Source: Paragordius varius (taxonomy: Eukaryota > Nematomorpha). Taken from it: a stretch of 64,000 nucleotides of DNA. Positions 61,175-64,000 of this stretch are shown here, piece by piece. Positions within the stretch are counted from its first letter, which is position 1; each line of letters starts with the position of its first letter. The notes beneath the pieces are model-generated. The model ran no database searches, was not told the DNA's origin, and was given only the letters and a program-made list of their open reading frames with translations. Made by a program: the position numbers and the translations under genes. The stretch spans positions 930,001-994,000 of the forward strand of contig OZ176056.1 of the NCBI GenBank assembly GCA_964247055.1. The letters are read 5' to 3'.

Positions 61175-62105
61175 CACAGTGTGCAAAAAAAGGGTCATTT
61201 TGATTTAACGAAAAAATTTTTTTTTCATGAGATAGCTTATGACCAGCGTATTCATTTGCCGCAAATATTTTTATTTGTTGACAACCTAGTTTTTGAAATA
61301 TTGAGAGAAAATCGAAATCGGGCAAAAACTGAAAATTAAGGATAATTCAAAAAATAATGATAAAATTTGAAATATTATCGTTTATTATCATTTTATATTT
61401 TCAATATATAAATAGCCTAAAATCATATAGTTAAGGTTTTCATGAAATTTCAGGTCAAAAGATGGCGTTTTTCTTTTATCACACTTAAAAGACAAAAAAG
61501 TTTAATGAAACTATATCAAAATAATTTTTTTTAATTATTTACTACCTAAACTCACTACTAAAATCTTAACATTCACATTTTATTCGGGAAAATAAACTTC
61601 TATATCAAAATAAAACCAAAAATATTGTTTTTTATTTTTGCATTTTTTGTCATCTGGTTTATGAGTGTATAAAAAATTTATATTTTGGATTTTTAAGAGT
61701 GGGAATTATTAAGTATATAATTTATGCAATAGATTGAAAATTAGTGGAATATCAACAAACAATCCGTACAAATCCCAATACAAATTAATTTGTCATAAAA
61801 CAGACTTGTTACAGGAAATTGTAAGCATTGAACCCTAACTATATGATTTTAGTCTAGGCTATTTATATATTAAAAATATAAAATGATAATAAACGATAAT
61901 ATTTCAAATTTTATCACTATTTTTTGAATTATCCATAATTATCCTTTATTTTCACTTTTTGCCCGATTTCGATTTTCTCTCAATATTTCAAAAACTAGGT
62001 TGTCAACAAATAAAATTTTTTGCGGCAAATAAATACGCTGGTCATAAGCTATCTCATAAAAAAATTTTTCATTAAATCAAAACGACCCTTTTTTTGCACA
62101 CAGTG
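61175..62105. mobile_element. 931-bp long-inverted-repeat element (Tc1/mariner-like ends)
   Basis: Left arm about 61175-61437 and right arm about 61835-62105 are inverted copies (~265 bp, highly similar) around a ~400 bp unique middle. Ends are CACAGTGTGCAAAAAAAGGG and the inverse CCCTTTTTTTGCACACAGTG, flanked by TA on both sides. No transposase frame; the middle contains no open frame of note. Confidence 0.8.
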
Positions 62106-63665
62106 TATATATATAAATTAACTGCAATCGTTGAAATATATTTTCCCTATCGGCGACTAATCTTAATAATTTGCACCTGAGATCATTATTAACCTTCGAT
62201 TTGTTTCTACTTAAATATTTTAATTGATTCTCCAATTTTTCTCGCCCCCTTTACATTTTACGCCCTTTTCGGAATCACTGCTCTAAGAGAACTAGCCTAT
62301 TTTAAAAGAAACAAGGGAATTTGGGAACCCACATATACTTGTTATAATATTGTCTTTTAAATGCAGTTTATGATAATATTTTGAAATAAAGTATTAGGAT
62401 TTTACCAAAAAATTTTAATTTAACAAAGCGCATAATTGGCCATCTTCTGATATGAAACAGTTATCACAAAGTACAAATAACTTTCTTATAGCAATCGTAA
62501 CGGCCTAAAACCAAAATAATAATTTATATGCATTCTATCAGTATATATATATATATATCATCCAGATATTTTTTGTGTAAACTGTGTATATTCAACGATT
62601 GAATATTTTTAAATGAAATGGTTACAGAAATAATTGCCTAAAAATGGACCTGTTAAGATGGATTATCTTATTTTATGTTGTATTCTTAAGTAAAAATGGC
62701 GGAGAAAAAATTGGAGATGAAGATTTTTTACAATTCAACATTTTTTTGCATCATGCACCTAAGGCTAAAGAAAGCATATTTATTGAAATATTTAATTTTT
62801 AAATGCCCTAAGCAATAAAACTACCCCAAAAGGTCATCAAGTAGATTATAAGGTGGAGGAACAAAGTTGACAGTCTGTATATAATATATATACTTATATT
62901 AAACCGATAATGCAAAAGATGTTGAATCGATTTAGCTAGGTTAGACGCCTAGAAAAAAGGAAATGTTAATTTCGTAAAAAGCGATAAATAGATACGGTTA
63001 AATGAAACATGTCAAAACACTTAAAATTCGAAGATGGCATAGACAGAGTTCCATGGAAAGATTTACATATGCCGTTCGAAAGAGTGATGTCATATTTATA
63101 TTACCACCCTGTTATGAAATCGGTAGAATCCATTTTTTAATATATCTAATCCAAAAAAATTAAGTATTAGATAAAATTAAACATTTTGTTTTCACCAAAC
63201 AATTATATAATTGGTTGTCTGCCATATGTAAAATCCAACAGATCAATATGAATTTTCATATTTCATGATGGATGAATAAATAATCATTTAACAATAATAT
63301 TAAATTATAAAAATGGATGTATAATTCCTATTATTACAAAGGGAAAAATTCAGCAGACACTCTCAAATAAAAAAATTTGTAAGACATGTATGTAAAATAA
63401 TTTTTGTAGCAAAATGCATATTCACATGATATATGGTATTGATGATAAAATAACATATAAATTTATATATAAAAATTTTGGTAGCATAATTTCACGAATA
63501 AACATTGTATTTTGACGTAATGCTGATTATTTTTTACCTAAATATTTAATGCCTGTGTCCATAAAAAGGAATAACGTAAACCTATGTTAAAAATGTTGAT
63601 TAAAAAAGTTACAAAATAAAATCACAACAAGGAGAGAGACTTCCTGCTCTTTATTAATATGTAGT
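62106..63665. other. Gap at right side with little recognisable content
   Basis: AT-rich. One short signal-peptide-like frame (62644-62802), a possible hAT-like scrap near 62262-62290 and a short TA run at 62541-62558. Nothing else supported. Confidence 0.5.
62644..62802 (+). CDS. Possible small secreted-protein frame or first exon
   Basis: A 52-codon frame starting MDLLRWIILFYVVFLSKNGG, a good signal-peptide-like N-terminus (charged start, hydrophobic core). It could equally be a first exon with a donor after residue 15 (GTAAAAATGG at 62689). No family recognised. Such a frame can arise by chance in AT-rich DNA, so support is weak. Confidence 0.25.
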   Translation: MDLLRWIILFYVVFLSKNGGEKIGDEDFLQFNIFLHHAPKAKESIFIEIFNF

Positions 63666-63998
63666 TCATTTATCGCATGATTCGCTACACGGCGTCATAA
63701 TACTTTGGTTGAGGGTGTTTAATATAGGGTTTGTAGTTGTAACATCGTTTTCCGATACCATATTTCTTGTTTCATCAACGCACAGTTTATTATTACTGCT
63801 GGTTTCATTAGCATTCCAGGAAGATGCTGGGGATGCCACAGGTCCTCCGAAATTATTTTCTTCTGTGTTATGATGTTGACCAGTAAGTCCGCTTGAAACA
63901 TGGCCTTCGTTTTGTCCTCCATTACTGCTAGTTTGACTCGCAGTTGTTCCACCTCGAAACTTTTTGTGAGGAATGGAGGGATCTGATTCATTATTGTT
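63666..63998 (-). CDS. C-terminal exon of an unidentified Ser/Asn-rich protein, continues past the window edge
   Basis: An open minus-strand frame from the window edge to a TGA at 63666-63668, 110 codons. It is low-complexity and Ser/Asn/Gly/Thr-rich (GGTTASQTSSNGGQNEGHVS; ends NQSIMTPCSESCDK). Base composition is clearly less AT-rich than the flanks, which supports real coding. AATAAA (minus strand, 63650-63655) lies 10 bases after the stop. A different frame of the same stretch is also open for 90 codons but has no better features. Composition fits a disordered tail, as in transcription regulators; I do not assign a function. Confidence 0.45.
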   Translation of the reverse strand, partial: NNNESDPSIPHKKFRGGTTASQTSSNGGQNEGHVSSGLTGQHHNTEENNFGGPVASPASSWNANETSSNNKLCVDETRNMVSENDVTTTNPILNTLNQSIMTPCSESCDK

Positions 63999-64000
63999 GT

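Noticed and set aside
1-64000. tRNA or rRNA genes
   Set aside because: I saw no cloverleaf-like GC-rich blocks with A/B boxes and no rRNA-like conserved stretches; a covariance-model scan could still find one.

Overview
The window is nuclear DNA from a very AT-rich animal. Genes are split into many short exons with GT-AG introns of tens to several thousand bases, and the introns are packed with microsatellites and small DNA transposons. The gene set (coatomer beta, tyrosine hydroxylase, a fibronectin-III receptor tyrosine phosphatase closest by motif to the Ptp10D/PTPRB group) points to a bilaterian invertebrate. I cannot name the lineage from sequence alone. Exon boundaries below were read by eye and tested by phase: for every multi-exon gene the exon lengths add up to an open frame.

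Layout. About 0.5-9.2 kb (+): the C-terminal half of COPB1 (11 exons; the 5' part is outside the window). 11.0-17.2 kb (+): a complete tyrosine hydroxylase gene, 13 exons, 635 aa. 18.2-19.6 kb (-): four exons of a probable DUF4211/CCDC82-like protein, with a possible 22-nt intron. 22.6-45.6 kb (-): a complete R3-type receptor tyrosine phosphatase, 32 exons, 2931 aa, with signal peptide, FN3 ectodomain, one TM helix and one catalytic domain. 48.3-59.0 kb (+): a gene I cannot name, encoding two Cys-rich EB/EGF-like modules, a TM segment and a Tyr/acid-rich tail; one of its introns holds a broken Mag-type Ty3/Gypsy LTR element (51.7-56.3 kb). 59.1-62.1 kb: a nest of Helitron-like and long-inverted-repeat elements. 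63.7-64.0 kb (-): the last exon of another gene that continues outside the window.

The genes are unrelated in function and do not form an operon-like unit. The repeats are what tie the window together. Family A is a ~300 bp Tc1/mariner-like MITE with CAGT ends. Family B is a ~270-310 bp element ending in a repeated AATTCACCC motif. Family C is a ~500 bp TTAA-flanked element. These recur through almost every intron, and in three cases a family A copy ends within about 25 bp of a functional splice acceptor.

The observations I think most worth following are: a decaying row of partial exon duplications in COPB1; MITE ends used as, or pressed against, 3' splice sites; loss of the Ser40-type phosphorylation site in tyrosine hydroxylase; large Asn-rich insertions inside the phosphatase catalytic domain; a TTAA element inserted into a copy of itself; a 160-bp Helitron carrying a 23-C tract; and a 16-bp perfect hairpin inside a coding exon.
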